This document shows positions 14,139 to 22,619 of a stretch of DNA of 64,000 nucleotides, piece after piece. The notes beneath the pieces are model-generated. The model was given only the letters and a program-made list of their open reading frames with translations, had not been told where the DNA came from and did not search any database. The translations under genes and the position numbers were made by a program. Where the stretch lies: NCBI GenBank assembly GCA_017525805.1, contig JAFXSH010000138.1:1-64000 (forward strand). The letters are read 5' to 3'. This DNA is from Clostridia bacterium. Lineage in GTDB: Bacteria > Bacillota_A > Clostridia > Christensenellales > Aristaeellaceae. The first letter of the stretch is position 1. Every line of letters starts with the position of its first letter.

Positions 14139-14815
14139 GCCGTCTCACCCCGCTTTCTCAGCGTGAGTCTGTCCGACAGGGCGAACAGCCCGAACACGAT
14201 GTACGACAGCGCCAGATAGATCAGCATGCCGGTGATGATCGTCAGAAGCGGCTGCATCGTACGGGACGCGATGTTGTTGATGACGCGCGTCAGGTCGGTG
14301 ATGGTCACGTAGCCTACGACGCTCGTCCACTGGATCAGGTTCACGATGGTGGACTGGTACACTGGCTTGGCGATCCGCAGTACCTGCGGCAGCGTCACCA
14401 GCCGGAAGGCCGTCCACGCGGAAAAGCCCAGCGTCCGCGCGGCCTCGGCCTGACCCCTGTCCGCAGCCTCCAGCGCGGCGCGCAGCAGTTCCGCCACATG
14501 GGCGGAAACGTTCAGCGCGAACGTCACCACCGCCACCGTCACCGGCTTCAGCCCCGCCCTGGCAAACACCCCGTAGTAGAGCAGCAGCAAAAGCATCAGC
14601 ACCGGCGTGCCCCGCAGCACGGCGATATACGCCGCCGCGAGGCCCCGCACCAGCGGGTTCTTCCGCGTGCGCAGCAGGCACACCACCGCGCCCAGCGCCG
14701 TGCCCAGCAGCAGCGCCAGCGCGGAAATCTGAATCGTCACCCATAGGCCGCTCAGGATCGTCTTCCACGAGCCGCCCTTGATCAGGATGACATAAAGCTT
14801 GTCTGTCAAGGTCAA
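14135..14815 (-). CDS. Amino-acid-type ABC permease (HisM/GlnP)
   Basis: A 226-residue integral membrane protein with about five segments, starting at TTG 14815 with GGTGAGG upstream. The GlnP-type signature is clear: LRGTPVLMLLLLLYYGVF, then the EAA loop EAARTLGFSAWTAFRLVTLP, then QWTSVVGYVTITDLTRV. It is the first gene of the three-gene importer operon (permease, ATPase, binding lipoprotein). Such permeases work as homodimers for polar amino acids. The substrate is not evident. Confidence 0.88.
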   Translation of the reverse strand: MTLTDKLYVILIKGGSWKTILSGLWVTIQISALALLLGTALGAVVCLLRTRKNPLVRGLAAAYIAVLRGTPVLMLLLLLYYGVFARAGLKPVTVAVVTFALNVSAHVAELLRAALEAADRGQAEAARTLGFSAWTAFRLVTLPQVLRIAKPVYQSTIVNLIQWTSVVGYVTITDLTRVINNIASRTMQPLLTIITGMLIYLALSYIVFGLFALSDRLTLRKRGETA

Positions 14816-15019
14816 GATACCTCACCATCCTTTACCCACAGCATCTTTCCATACACACGCTCAAACACACCTTTTTAACTTCACAGCACTTTTCCTTGTA
14901 CTGCACGGCAGTCAAGCCATGACAAATCCGTTCTTTCGCAGTGCTTCTGGTCTTTCTCCAATTCTTTATTCGATATCTGCTCCATGGCGATCTCCAATCA
15001 TCACGTAAAACCGGGATTG

Positions 15020-16291
15020 TTACTCTGTCCATGGCAGCTCAATGTTCGCAAGCTCCAATTCGTTGACGTCCTGAAGGTCGTACACGATCCCGTTTTCCTC
15101 CAGCTCTTTCAGAAACGCATTGACGAATATGGGGTTGGAAAACGTCTGTAGAAAATCGAGGGTGAACCGTCCATTCACTGCGGATATTTCAATGGTCAGG
15201 CCATCTGCTGCGGAGGATGTCCACAGCCGGAAATCACGGATATACTGCTCGGCTTCCTGATAGTTGGCCTTGCCAACATAGCTCACGGTGGCCGTGAGGA
15301 CCCTGGCCGCCAGCGCGTTGATATATCCCGCCACACCCAGGCGCTCCTGGTCGCTCCCTTTGGAGAAAATCAAGCCATTGATCCCCTTGATGGAGGCTGC
15401 TCCCATCAGCACATTTTCCTCCTGCGTCTGAGCAAAGACCATGCCCCGGTAAGCGGTGGCCTGCAGGTCCAGGGGCCAGTCGCGCAGCTTGTCTTTATAC
15501 TCCAGAAAAGCGCCGCCGACCAGACTCTGGTGCGCCAGAGGCGCGTGGAGTGCCTTTCTCTGATTCACGCACAGCGTGATGCGGATGATGTCCTTCGCCT
15601 CCGGAAACAGCTTCGCGATGGCCCGGCTGAGCAGCAGAGAGACCATGGTGCCAGGGCTGCCGTCGTTGTCCAGATTGAATTTCATGAATTCGGATTCAGA
15701 TATGGCGATGCTGTAAACAGTATGTCGGTGATCCTCCTCCAGTCCCGCAGATGCGATCAGATTCAGCGCGTCGGACATCTGTTCATTGCGTCTGGGGCTC
15801 GGAAGATCAGCCCTGTTCGCCACGGGGTCGATCCACTCCTCCTCCGGAATTTTATCCCCAACCAGGCGGATGCCCTCTTCCTTCAGTCTGACGTTATACC
15901 GCTCGGAACAATAGTAATAGAGGAGTGTCCGTACCACCTCATACGCGCCTGTTCCATCCGTCATGCCGTGAAACACATCCAGGATAATCCAGTTGTCCTG
16001 CCAGCAAAACGCGATCATGTGGTAATTGGATGCCTCGGAATTCAAAGCCACGCCATGGAGCGAATTTGTAATCACCACAGGCCGATGATTTTCCGCAAAA
16101 ATGTATTGACCGTCTTTTTTCTGCAATTCCACACAGAAATACGGGTATCTTTCCATGGTGATATCCACGGCATGGCGAAGAACGTCCGGGGCGATCAGAT
16201 CCCGCATACGAATCCTGATTCTGATTTCATTGGGGCTTTCTTTGGTTGTCACATATAACGGACGCAATTCCGAAAATAACTTTTGCTCCAT
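15020..16291 (-). CDS. Condensation/CAT-superfamily acyltransferase-like protein
   Basis: A 423-residue protein without signal peptide. The active-site-like motif FHGMTDG near residue 110 matches the HxxxDG signature of the chloramphenicol acetyltransferase / condensation domain / alcohol acetyltransferase superfamily (first His of HHxxxDG is Phe). The two-lobed length of about 420 residues fits. Members transfer acyl groups to alcohols or amines. Start ATG 16291 has GGAG 6 bases upstream. It stands between the two permuted-SBP importer loci and has no obvious biosynthetic partners (no carrier protein or adenylation domain nearby), so its acyl donor and acceptor are unknown. The family call rests mainly on the motif and length. 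Confidence 0.65.
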   Translation of the reverse strand: MEQKLFSELRPLYVTTKESPNEIRIRIRMRDLIAPDVLRHAVDITMERYPYFCVELQKKDGQYIFAENHRPVVITNSLHGVALNSEASNYHMIAFCWQDNWIILDVFHGMTDGTGAYEVVRTLLYYYCSERYNVRLKEEGIRLVGDKIPEEEWIDPVANRADLPSPRRNEQMSDALNLIASAGLEEDHRHTVYSIAISESEFMKFNLDNDGSPGTMVSLLLSRAIAKLFPEAKDIIRITLCVNQRKALHAPLAHQSLVGGAFLEYKDKLRDWPLDLQATAYRGMVFAQTQEENVLMGAASIKGINGLIFSKGSDQERLGVAGYINALAARVLTATVSYVGKANYQEAEQYIRDFRLWTSSAADGLTIEISAVNGRFTLDFLQTFSNPIFVNAFLKELEENGIVYDLQDVNELELANIELPWTE

Positions 16292-16378
16292 ATAGTTCTC
16301 CACAATTCCCGATTCAGTTTTTTTGATAGTTTTCCGTGTATATTTGGTTCAAATTGATTGTCCTGGGAATGATCCATG

Positions 16379-16519
16379 TCACTCACATGCTCTGATGTCA
16401 GCCACGCAGACAGGCGTCGTTCCGCATTCAACGTATTCTATTTCATTTTCCTTCAGATCATCAAGCAATGCGTCATAGTAGACTATGCCCTTTTCCAAGA
16501 GCAGTATGATTAGTTTCCG
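16379..16519 (-). pseudogene. Short unassigned open frame, possible gene remnant
   Basis: After the Sel1-repeat gene stop the minus strand stays open to the TGA at 16379-16381 and reads LEKGIVYYDALLDDLKENEI then EYVECGTTPVCVADIRACE. The composition is protein-like, with a helix rich in Leu, Asp and Lys and three cysteines. There is no good start codon (TTG 16498 at best) and no ribosome binding site. I do not recognise the family. It could be the 3' relic of a lost gene. Confidence 0.3.
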
Positions 16520-17523
16520 GTCAGCTCGGCCAGACGGTCCGCGGCTTTCTTATTCCCGGCTTCCGCGGCTTTTTGGTACCATTCGATGGCCGTTTCGATA
16601 TTCTGCTCCACCCCGTTGCCCAGCTCATAGCGCCTGCCGATGGTATACATGGAGGTAATGTATCCGGCTTCCGCGGATTTCAGATACCACTGCGCGCTCT
16701 TCTCCTGGTCCGCTTCAACGCCAAGACCCTTGCTGTACATATAACCCAGAAAATACATGGATCTTGCGTCCCCGAGCTCGGCCGCTTCCAGGAACCAAGA
16801 CTGCGCCGTGGCATAATCCTGTTCGACGTTCATGCCTTCATAGTAGAGGTAGCCTAAATAAAACCTGGCCTTGGGATGCCCAGCCCGTGCAAGCGCTGTT
16901 TCGCCTTCAAGGCCCTTCGCGTTCCACCTGCCGTCCTGCTCGCCATCCAGCTCACCCTCCGCCGATTCAGCGGTATATATCTGATGGATGCTCAGGAAGG
17001 CGTAAGGAGCCCACTCCGGATTGTCCGACTCCGCGGCAAGGAGGAAGTATTGGAGCGCACGGGCATTGTCTGCCTCAACGCCGCCGCCGTTTTGGTATAA
17101 ATCCCCCAGGCCGCAGTTGGCCTCGACGCAGCCATGATCCACGGCCTCCTGGAAGAGCGCCATGGCTTTTTCATAATCTGTGTCCAGCCCTTCGCCATTT
17201 TCATACAGGATTCCAAGGTTAAACCGCGCCAGCTCGCTGCCCTGTTCCGCGCCTGTTTCAAAAAATGCGGCAGCAGCCTTGTTATCGCCGCGTTGGTAGG
17301 CGACCCGCCCCAGATAGTACCAGGCATCCGCAATGCCGACGTCCGTTGCGTCCCGGAAGGCGGCTTCTGCCTTGTCAAAGTCGGCAGTTCCAGTCTCAGT
17401 GCCGTAATACCAGGCCAGACCCTCCTTTAGCGCGTTCTCACTCGTCTCCGCCTGTGCCGCACAATCAAACGCAAACAGCGTGAATAGCAGGAAAAGTGCT
17501 GCCAAAACCGTTCTTTTTTTCAT
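16510..17523 (-). CDS. Secreted Sel1-like repeat protein
   Basis: A 337-residue protein with a signal peptide (MKKRTVLAALFLLFTLFAF, cleavage near AQA). The mature part is built of about seven Sel1/TPR-like repeats of ~36 residues (pattern A...LG.lY..G.GV..D..kA..wf..AAe.G). Sel1 repeats are alpha-alpha scaffolds for protein-protein contacts, often extracytoplasmic. GGAGG lies 10 bases before ATG 17523. It sits between the acyltransferase gene and the second importer ATPase gene on the same strand; whether it serves the importer is unknown. Confidence 0.85.
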   Translation of the reverse strand: MKKRTVLAALFLLFTLFAFDCAAQAETSENALKEGLAWYYGTETGTADFDKAEAAFRDATDVGIADAWYYLGRVAYQRGDNKAAAAFFETGAEQGSELARFNLGILYENGEGLDTDYEKAMALFQEAVDHGCVEANCGLGDLYQNGGGVEADNARALQYFLLAAESDNPEWAPYAFLSIHQIYTAESAEGELDGEQDGRWNAKGLEGETALARAGHPKARFYLGYLYYEGMNVEQDYATAQSWFLEAAELGDARSMYFLGYMYSKGLGVEADQEKSAQWYLKSAEAGYITSMYTIGRRYELGNGVEQNIETAIEWYQKAAEAGNKKAADRLAELTGN

Positions 17524-17685
17524 GTTCCATTTTTCCTCCTTCTGAAAATCGGATACCGCACAGCTTGGGAAGACGCATAATACATGGAAACAAATGATAC
17601 GATTAGAATAGACCGTCAGCATAGGTTCAATCTTTGTGATCCAGGCGTTATGCACAAAAGCATGGATGCGTTGGAATGGCTGCCG

Positions 17686-18777
17686 TTATGCCTGCTGAAT
17701 CTTTAGGCTCAATTGATTGGGCAGTTCAGCGTTTTCATTCCAGTTATACTTCATTTCTTCCGTTATTCCCTTCAATACTGCCAGGGCAAGTTCATCTCCG
17801 TTGTTGATCACGTCCAGGCGTTCCCCGCTATAGCTGATTGTCCATTCCGCGGTTTCGGCGGCCTCGGAGTATTCGCATACCGCCTGGATGCGCGGGTTTT
17901 CCAGCAGGGACACCAGAATCTGCGCCGTTTCCTCAAAGGTCAGCTGGATGCGGCTGGCGGTTTTGGGAGGAATCTGGTTTTTATTGCAATAGACTTCGAT
18001 CTGTCCCGCCATGCCCAGGAAGTCGTAATCACGGCTTTCGATGTTCAGTTCCAATACTTTGAGCTTCTTGATGAAGCGCCGGGTGTTTTCTCTTTGCGGA
18101 TGTTCAAAAATCTGCTCCGGCGTGCCTTCCTCATAGATGCCGCCCTCGTCCATGTAGAAGATACGGTTGGATATGGCCCGGGCAAAATTCATTTCGTGGG
18201 TGACGATCATCATGGTTTTGCCGGTCTTGGCCAGGTCGCGGATGACAGCCTGCACCTCGCCTACCATGGTGGGGTCCAGGGCGCTGGTGGGCTCGTCCAG
18301 CAGGATCACATCCGGATCCATGGCCAGGGTTCGTGCAATGGCGATGCGCTGCTTTTGCCCGCCGGAAAGCTCGTCAGGGTAGTTCAGCGCTTTTTCCGCC
18401 AGGCCTACCGTACGCAGCAGGCGCATCCCCTCGTCATAAGCCTCCTGCTTGCTTTTCCCCAGCAAATCCATGGGCGACAGCATGATGTTTTCAATCACCG
18501 TTAAATGCCCGAACAGGTTGAAGGACTGGAACACCATGCCCATCTTTTGGCGCACTTTATTGATATCGCACTTTTTATCCGTTATCTCTGTATCGTCCAT
18601 CCACACTTTCCCGGAGGTGGGCTTTTCCATTTGGTTGATGCAGCGCAAAAGCGTACTTTTGCCCGTGCCTGAAGGGCCGATGACGGAAATCACATCGCCG
18701 TCGTGGATTTCCACGCTGACATCCTTCAAGGGGGTCACATTGGGATATTCCTTTTTCAAATGCTCGATCTTAATCAT
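17686..18777 (-). CDS. Amino-acid-type ABC ATPase with C-terminal GHKL-like domain (second copy)
   Basis: A 363-residue paralogue of the ATPase at 13044-14138. Walker A GPSGTGKS (34-41), VFQ (82-84), LSGGQ (137-141), Walker B VILLDE (157-162), H-loop His194. The tail (~240-363) aligns by eye with the other copy: RDYDFLGMAGQIEVYCNKN versus RDFDLMQLQGGIQNFGEKY, FEETAQILVSLL versus CEELIYELL, and GDELALAVLKGITEEMKY versus GNDALGMTILKNMARQLDY. Conservation of the tail in two diverged loci indicates a real domain rather than a read-through. The ATG overlaps the end of the giant permease gene by 8 bases, so the two are translationally coupled. Confidence 0.9.
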   Translation of the reverse strand: MIKIEHLKKEYPNVTPLKDVSVEIHDGDVISVIGPSGTGKSTLLRCINQMEKPTSGKVWMDDTEITDKKCDINKVRQKMGMVFQSFNLFGHLTVIENIMLSPMDLLGKSKQEAYDEGMRLLRTVGLAEKALNYPDELSGGQKQRIAIARTLAMDPDVILLDEPTSALDPTMVGEVQAVIRDLAKTGKTMMIVTHEMNFARAISNRIFYMDEGGIYEEGTPEQIFEHPQRENTRRFIKKLKVLELNIESRDYDFLGMAGQIEVYCNKNQIPPKTASRIQLTFEETAQILVSLLENPRIQAVCEYSEAAETAEWTISYSGERLDVINNGDELALAVLKGITEEMKYNWNENAELPNQLSLKIQQA

Positions 18778-21700
18778 GGATGTTCACCCCTTTCAGGATG
18801 CGGTCACGCTTGCGCTTCTTGGGATCAATGCTGACGCGGATGCGGCTGACGGCGAAGCTGAACAGCCCTTCCAGTACAAAGTAAATGACGGTCACGGCAA
18901 TCAAAGGGAAGAAGGCTTCGTATGTGCGGCTGCGAACGATATCGCCCATCTTGGTCAAATCCTGCACGGCGATATAGCCCACGATCGCCGTTGCCTTGAT
19001 GAGACCCATGATTTCGCCCTGATAGGCGGGCAGCACATGGGGAATGGCCTGGGGCAGAATGATCTTAAAGAAGGTATGGCGGTTGCTGTGGCCCAAGGCG
19101 TAGGCCGCTTCATACTGGCCCCGATCGATGGTGCCAACGCCAATCTTAAGCAGGCCAAACACCGCCGCTCCGAAGGTGAGCGTGAAGCCGATCACCGCCA
19201 CGGCAATGCCGCTGATGGCTACAGAACCAAAGATGATGTAGTACAGAATCATCAGCAGCACCACCATGGGCGTACCAGTTACCAGCCATATGGAGAATCG
19301 GGTAACGCTATTGGCAAAGATATTCGCATTCCTGCACAGCATGAATAGCAGGAAGCCCAGAGCTGTTCCGAACAGGATGGAAAGCAGGGTAATCAGCATG
19401 GTGGTGCCCACGCCCTCCAGGAACAGCTTCCAGCGGTTTTCCCGGAGGAAGGTCTTGTTGAAGCTGGCTTTGATGCTCTCCCAGAAGGATTCTGTCCGGT
19501 TGGAATCGGTTGTCGAAGTTACCGCTGGAGTTTCCGCTTTCAGCACCATCATAACGGTACCGCCGGAATAGTTGGAATCGGAGAAATAGACGCTTTCCGC
19601 CCGTTCGGCGGTGATGGTAATGCCGGCGCATCCGATGTCGTTCTTTCCGCTCTGTACGGCGGGCAAAATACCGGCAAAGTTCATATCCTCGATTTCCAGC
19701 CCATAACCGTAAGCCTCGCAGAAACGAACGATGATATCGATATCATAGCCCACGATTTCATTGTTTTTGATGTAGCTGAAAGGCTCGTAAAGGGCCTCCG
19801 TAGCCAACCGCAATGTGCCGTTGGGCGCGGGGAAGGATTGATAATCCGGCAGGGTCTTTTCCGCGTCGTTCAGGCTGAACCACCGCCGGTCAATTTCCGC
19901 CAGCGTACCGTCCGCCTGAATCTTTTTCAAGTATTCGTTCATCTGATCCCGCAGCTTCGCGCCTTCCTCATTCTTGGCAAACACATAGCCAAATTCAAAG
20001 CTGTCCAGATACTCAGGCACATAGGTCAGCTTGTCGTTTTCCTGCATTTGTACCTTAGCTACCGGCTCGTCGGCGGCATAGCTGACGATTTTGCCGGTGA
20101 TGAGGGCGTTGATCAGGTCGGCCTTATTATTGTAATAGGTCAAGGTGGCTTCCGGCAGCCTCGCGGTGATCATGGCGTCGAAGGATTGGCCGGTTTGCAC
20201 GCCGATATTCCGGCCGTTCAACTCGTCCAGGGTTTTGTATACGCCCTCAGCAGCGGTGACAGGCGCGGTTTCCGCTTTCAGCACCGCCATCACGGTGCCG
20301 CCGGTAAAACTCGGTTCGGAGAACAGCACGCTTTCCGCCCGTTCGGCGGTGATGGTGATGCCGGAGCCGCCGAAATCGCATTTTCCCGTATACACCGAAG
20401 GCAGTACGGCGTCGAAGCTCATATCCACGATTTCCAGGCCGTAGCCATAAGCCTCGCAGAAGCGCACGGCGATGTCGATATCATAGCCCACGATCTCATT
20501 GTTCATGATATAGGTAAAAGGCTCGTAAAGCGACTCAGTGGCCATGCGCAGCGTGCCGTTAGGGGCTGGGAAAGCCTTGTAATCCGGCAGCGTCTTTTGC
20601 GTATCGTCTTCACTGAACCACTTCGTCTCGATCTGCGCCATGGTACCGTCCTGTCTGATCGTTCGCAGATATTCGCTGAACTGATCGCGCAGCGCCTGGC
20701 CCGCTTCCGTCTTGGGGAACACATAGGCGAACTCGAAGCTTTCCATGTATTCCGGAATATACGTCAATCTTTCATCCTGCCGCATTTCGGCTTTTATGAC
20801 AGGCTCATCCGCCGTGTAACCATCGATTTTATAGGTCAGCAGGGCGCTGACCAGATCGGCCTTGGTGTTATAGTACGACACCTCCGCGTCGGGCAGCTGT
20901 TCAAACACCGCTTTGTCAAAGCCGGTGCCGGTCTGCACGCCAATGCGCTTGCCGTTCAGTTGAGAAAGGGACGTATATTCAGCTGTTGAAGCGCTATTTT
21001 GTCCTTGCCCGTCAGAGCGCACCATGGCGGTGATTTGCACCTCGAACAGTACATCGGAAAAAGGAACGGCCTGGTCCTTTTCTTCTGTGTAAAAAAGTTT
21101 TGACATGATGCAGTCGATGCTGCCCGTCTCGGCGGCGGGGACGATGCCGCCAAAATCGTACACCTTCAATTCCAGTTCCGCTCCAAGCCATCCGGCAAAC
21201 CGATTGGCCAGTTCAATATCATAACCCGCCAGTTCTGTTCCGACAAAATACGAATAAGGCATTACTGTGCCTGTTGTGCCAACGCGCAGCTTAAAGGCTG
21301 GATTTTCAGCCCGGGGGATATTATCGGGCATGGTATCCTCGGAGCGAATCACCCAGCGATCATACATATCGTCCAGCGTACCATCCGCTTTGAGTTCCGC
21401 TATGAAGGCATTCAGCTTTCCTTTTAGATCGGGAATCGTCGAAACGGGCGAAATACCTACGGCAATTTTCGCCGAAATATAATTCTCATCCAGCAGGCGA
21501 ACGCCGGTAAATCCGTTTTGAATGGCAAATTCCATTTCTGTCCGCGCGCTCACGCAGGCGTCCATTCGGCCTTTGGCTACGTCCATATATGCCAAAACAA
21601 TATCGGTGTAAGGAACCAGTTTCGCGTTCGGATAATCCCGCGCCAACGCTTCTTCCGCGGGCGTATCTAATCCAACAGCGATATTGACCCCAGGCTGAGC

Positions 21701-22573
21701 AAGCATCGACAGAGAAGTAATAGGCTGCTTTTCTATGGAGCCCTGACCAACCGTTTCCAACTGATCCGGCAGAACCCCGGCCTGACTTCCGTCCGTCAAA
21801 ACTGCCAGCACCACGCCTCCGGAGCTGGTAGGATCGGAAAAGAGCACCTGTCCCTTCCGTTCCTCCGTCACGTTCATGTCGGTGGTAAAATCATATTTGC
21901 CGGACTGGACGGCCGGGATGCGGGCGGCAAAATCCACGTCCCCCAGCTCCAGCTTGTAGCCGGCATGACGGCAGAAGCGCACCACCAAGTCAATGTCATA
22001 GCCCACGTTTTTGCCATCCTTGATATAGGACCAGGGCATATCCGTGGAGGTGGTGACGACGCGGATGGTTCCCTTTTCGCCGGTCAAGTCGGACATATCC
22101 ACGACTTTTCGCGCTTCATCCACGCCGAACCAGATATCGTCCAGCTCCTGCATGGCGCCGTTTTCGTGAGAAAGCGCCAAAAAGGCGTTCAGCTCTTCGC
22201 ATAGCGCGGCGCTTGCAGGATCGTTCCTGCGGAAAGCAAAGCTGTAATCCTGATTGGTAATCCGCTCGTGAATATAGTCGATTTTCGGCTGCTCCGCATG
22301 AACGGATTTAACTCCCGGCTCGTCGCTCAGGTAGGCGTCGATCCTGCCCGCCAGCAGCGCCGTAATGCAATCCGGATAGCTGTTGAACAGCAGGTATTCG
22401 CTGTCGGGGAAGTTTTTGCGGGCAATATCCTCCATCAGCGGGCCAGTGAGCACGCCCAGGCGCTTGCCATTATAAGCCCGCCAGGCTGGTACGCTTACTG
22501 TTTCCTGCGCTAAGGCAGGAAATGCTGTCAGGAGCAGCAGAATGATACACAATACTGAAAACCATTTCTTCAT
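18770..22573 (-). CDS. Giant ABC importer subunit: four permuted SBP modules fused to a permease
   Basis: A 1267-residue fusion. A signal peptide (MKKWFSVLCIILLLLTAFPA, cleavage near LAQ) leads into four SBP_bac_3 units, each written lobe 2 then lobe 1: unit 1 lobe 2 ~25-150 and lobe 1 ~165-262; unit 2 ~275-410 and ~425-522; unit 3 ~530-655 and ~672-768; unit 4 ~778-900 and ~918-1013. Lobe 2 is marked by NGKRIGVQTG and ADEPV; lobe 1 by GTLRMATE, VGYDIDI and ITAERAESV. A GlnP-type permease follows (~1030-1245) with EAA loop EAAYALGHSNRHTFFKIILP. Units 3 and 4 are very similar, units 1 and 2 more diverged. Read conventionally it is three normal SBPs flanked by orphan lobes; the single-unit lipoprotein at 12147-13022 favours the permuted reading. 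Start ATG 22573 follows AGAGG. Confidence 0.88.
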   Translation of the reverse strand: MKKWFSVLCIILLLLTAFPALAQETVSVPAWRAYNGKRLGVLTGPLMEDIARKNFPDSEYLLFNSYPDCITALLAGRIDAYLSDEPGVKSVHAEQPKIDYIHERITNQDYSFAFRRNDPASAALCEELNAFLALSHENGAMQELDDIWFGVDEARKVVDMSDLTGEKGTIRVVTTSTDMPWSYIKDGKNVGYDIDLVVRFCRHAGYKLELGDVDFAARIPAVQSGKYDFTTDMNVTEERKGQVLFSDPTSSGGVVLAVLTDGSQAGVLPDQLETVGQGSIEKQPITSLSMLAQPGVNIAVGLDTPAEEALARDYPNAKLVPYTDIVLAYMDVAKGRMDACVSARTEMEFAIQNGFTGVRLLDENYISAKIAVGISPVSTIPDLKGKLNAFIAELKADGTLDDMYDRWVIRSEDTMPDNIPRAENPAFKLRVGTTGTVMPYSYFVGTELAGYDIELANRFAGWLGAELELKVYDFGGIVPAAETGSIDCIMSKLFYTEEKDQAVPFSDVLFEVQITAMVRSDGQGQNSASTAEYTSLSQLNGKRIGVQTGTGFDKAVFEQLPDAEVSYYNTKADLVSALLTYKIDGYTADEPVIKAEMRQDERLTYIPEYMESFEFAYVFPKTEAGQALRDQFSEYLRTIRQDGTMAQIETKWFSEDDTQKTLPDYKAFPAPNGTLRMATESLYEPFTYIMNNEIVGYDIDIAVRFCEAYGYGLEIVDMSFDAVLPSVYTGKCDFGGSGITITAERAESVLFSEPSFTGGTVMAVLKAETAPVTAAEGVYKTLDELNGRNIGVQTGQSFDAMITARLPEATLTYYNNKADLINALITGKIVSYAADEPVAKVQMQENDKLTYVPEYLDSFEFGYVFAKNEEGAKLRDQMNEYLKKIQADGTLAEIDRRWFSLNDAEKTLPDYQSFPAPNGTLRLATEALYEPFSYIKNNEIVGYDIDIIVRFCEAYGYGLEIEDMNFAGILPAVQSGKNDIGCAGITITAERAESVYFSDSNYSGGTVMMVLKAETPAVTSTTDSNRTESFWESIKASFNKTFLRENRWKLFLEGVGTTMLITLLSILFGTALGFLLFMLCRNANIFANSVTRFSIWLVTGTPMVVLLMILYYIIFGSVAISGIAVAVIGFTLTFGAAVFGLLKIGVGTIDRGQYEAAYALGHSNRHTFFKIILPQAIPHVLPAYQGEIMGLIKATAIVGYIAVQDLTKMGDIVRSRTYEAFFPLIAVTVIYFVLEGLFSFAVSRIRVSIDPKKRKRDRILKGVNIHD

Positions 22574-22619
22574 AGCGGAACCTCTTTTCCATTGTAGGTG
22601 AAAATAATTTTGAAGTTCT

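Noticed and set aside
13062..14219. Rightward frame opposite the tailed ATPase
   Set aside because: It is an antisense shadow of a gene with complete ABC motifs.
16249..16431. Leftward 60-codon frame before the acyltransferase gene
   Set aside because: It overlaps the acyltransferase start in another frame and has low-quality composition with no ribosome site.
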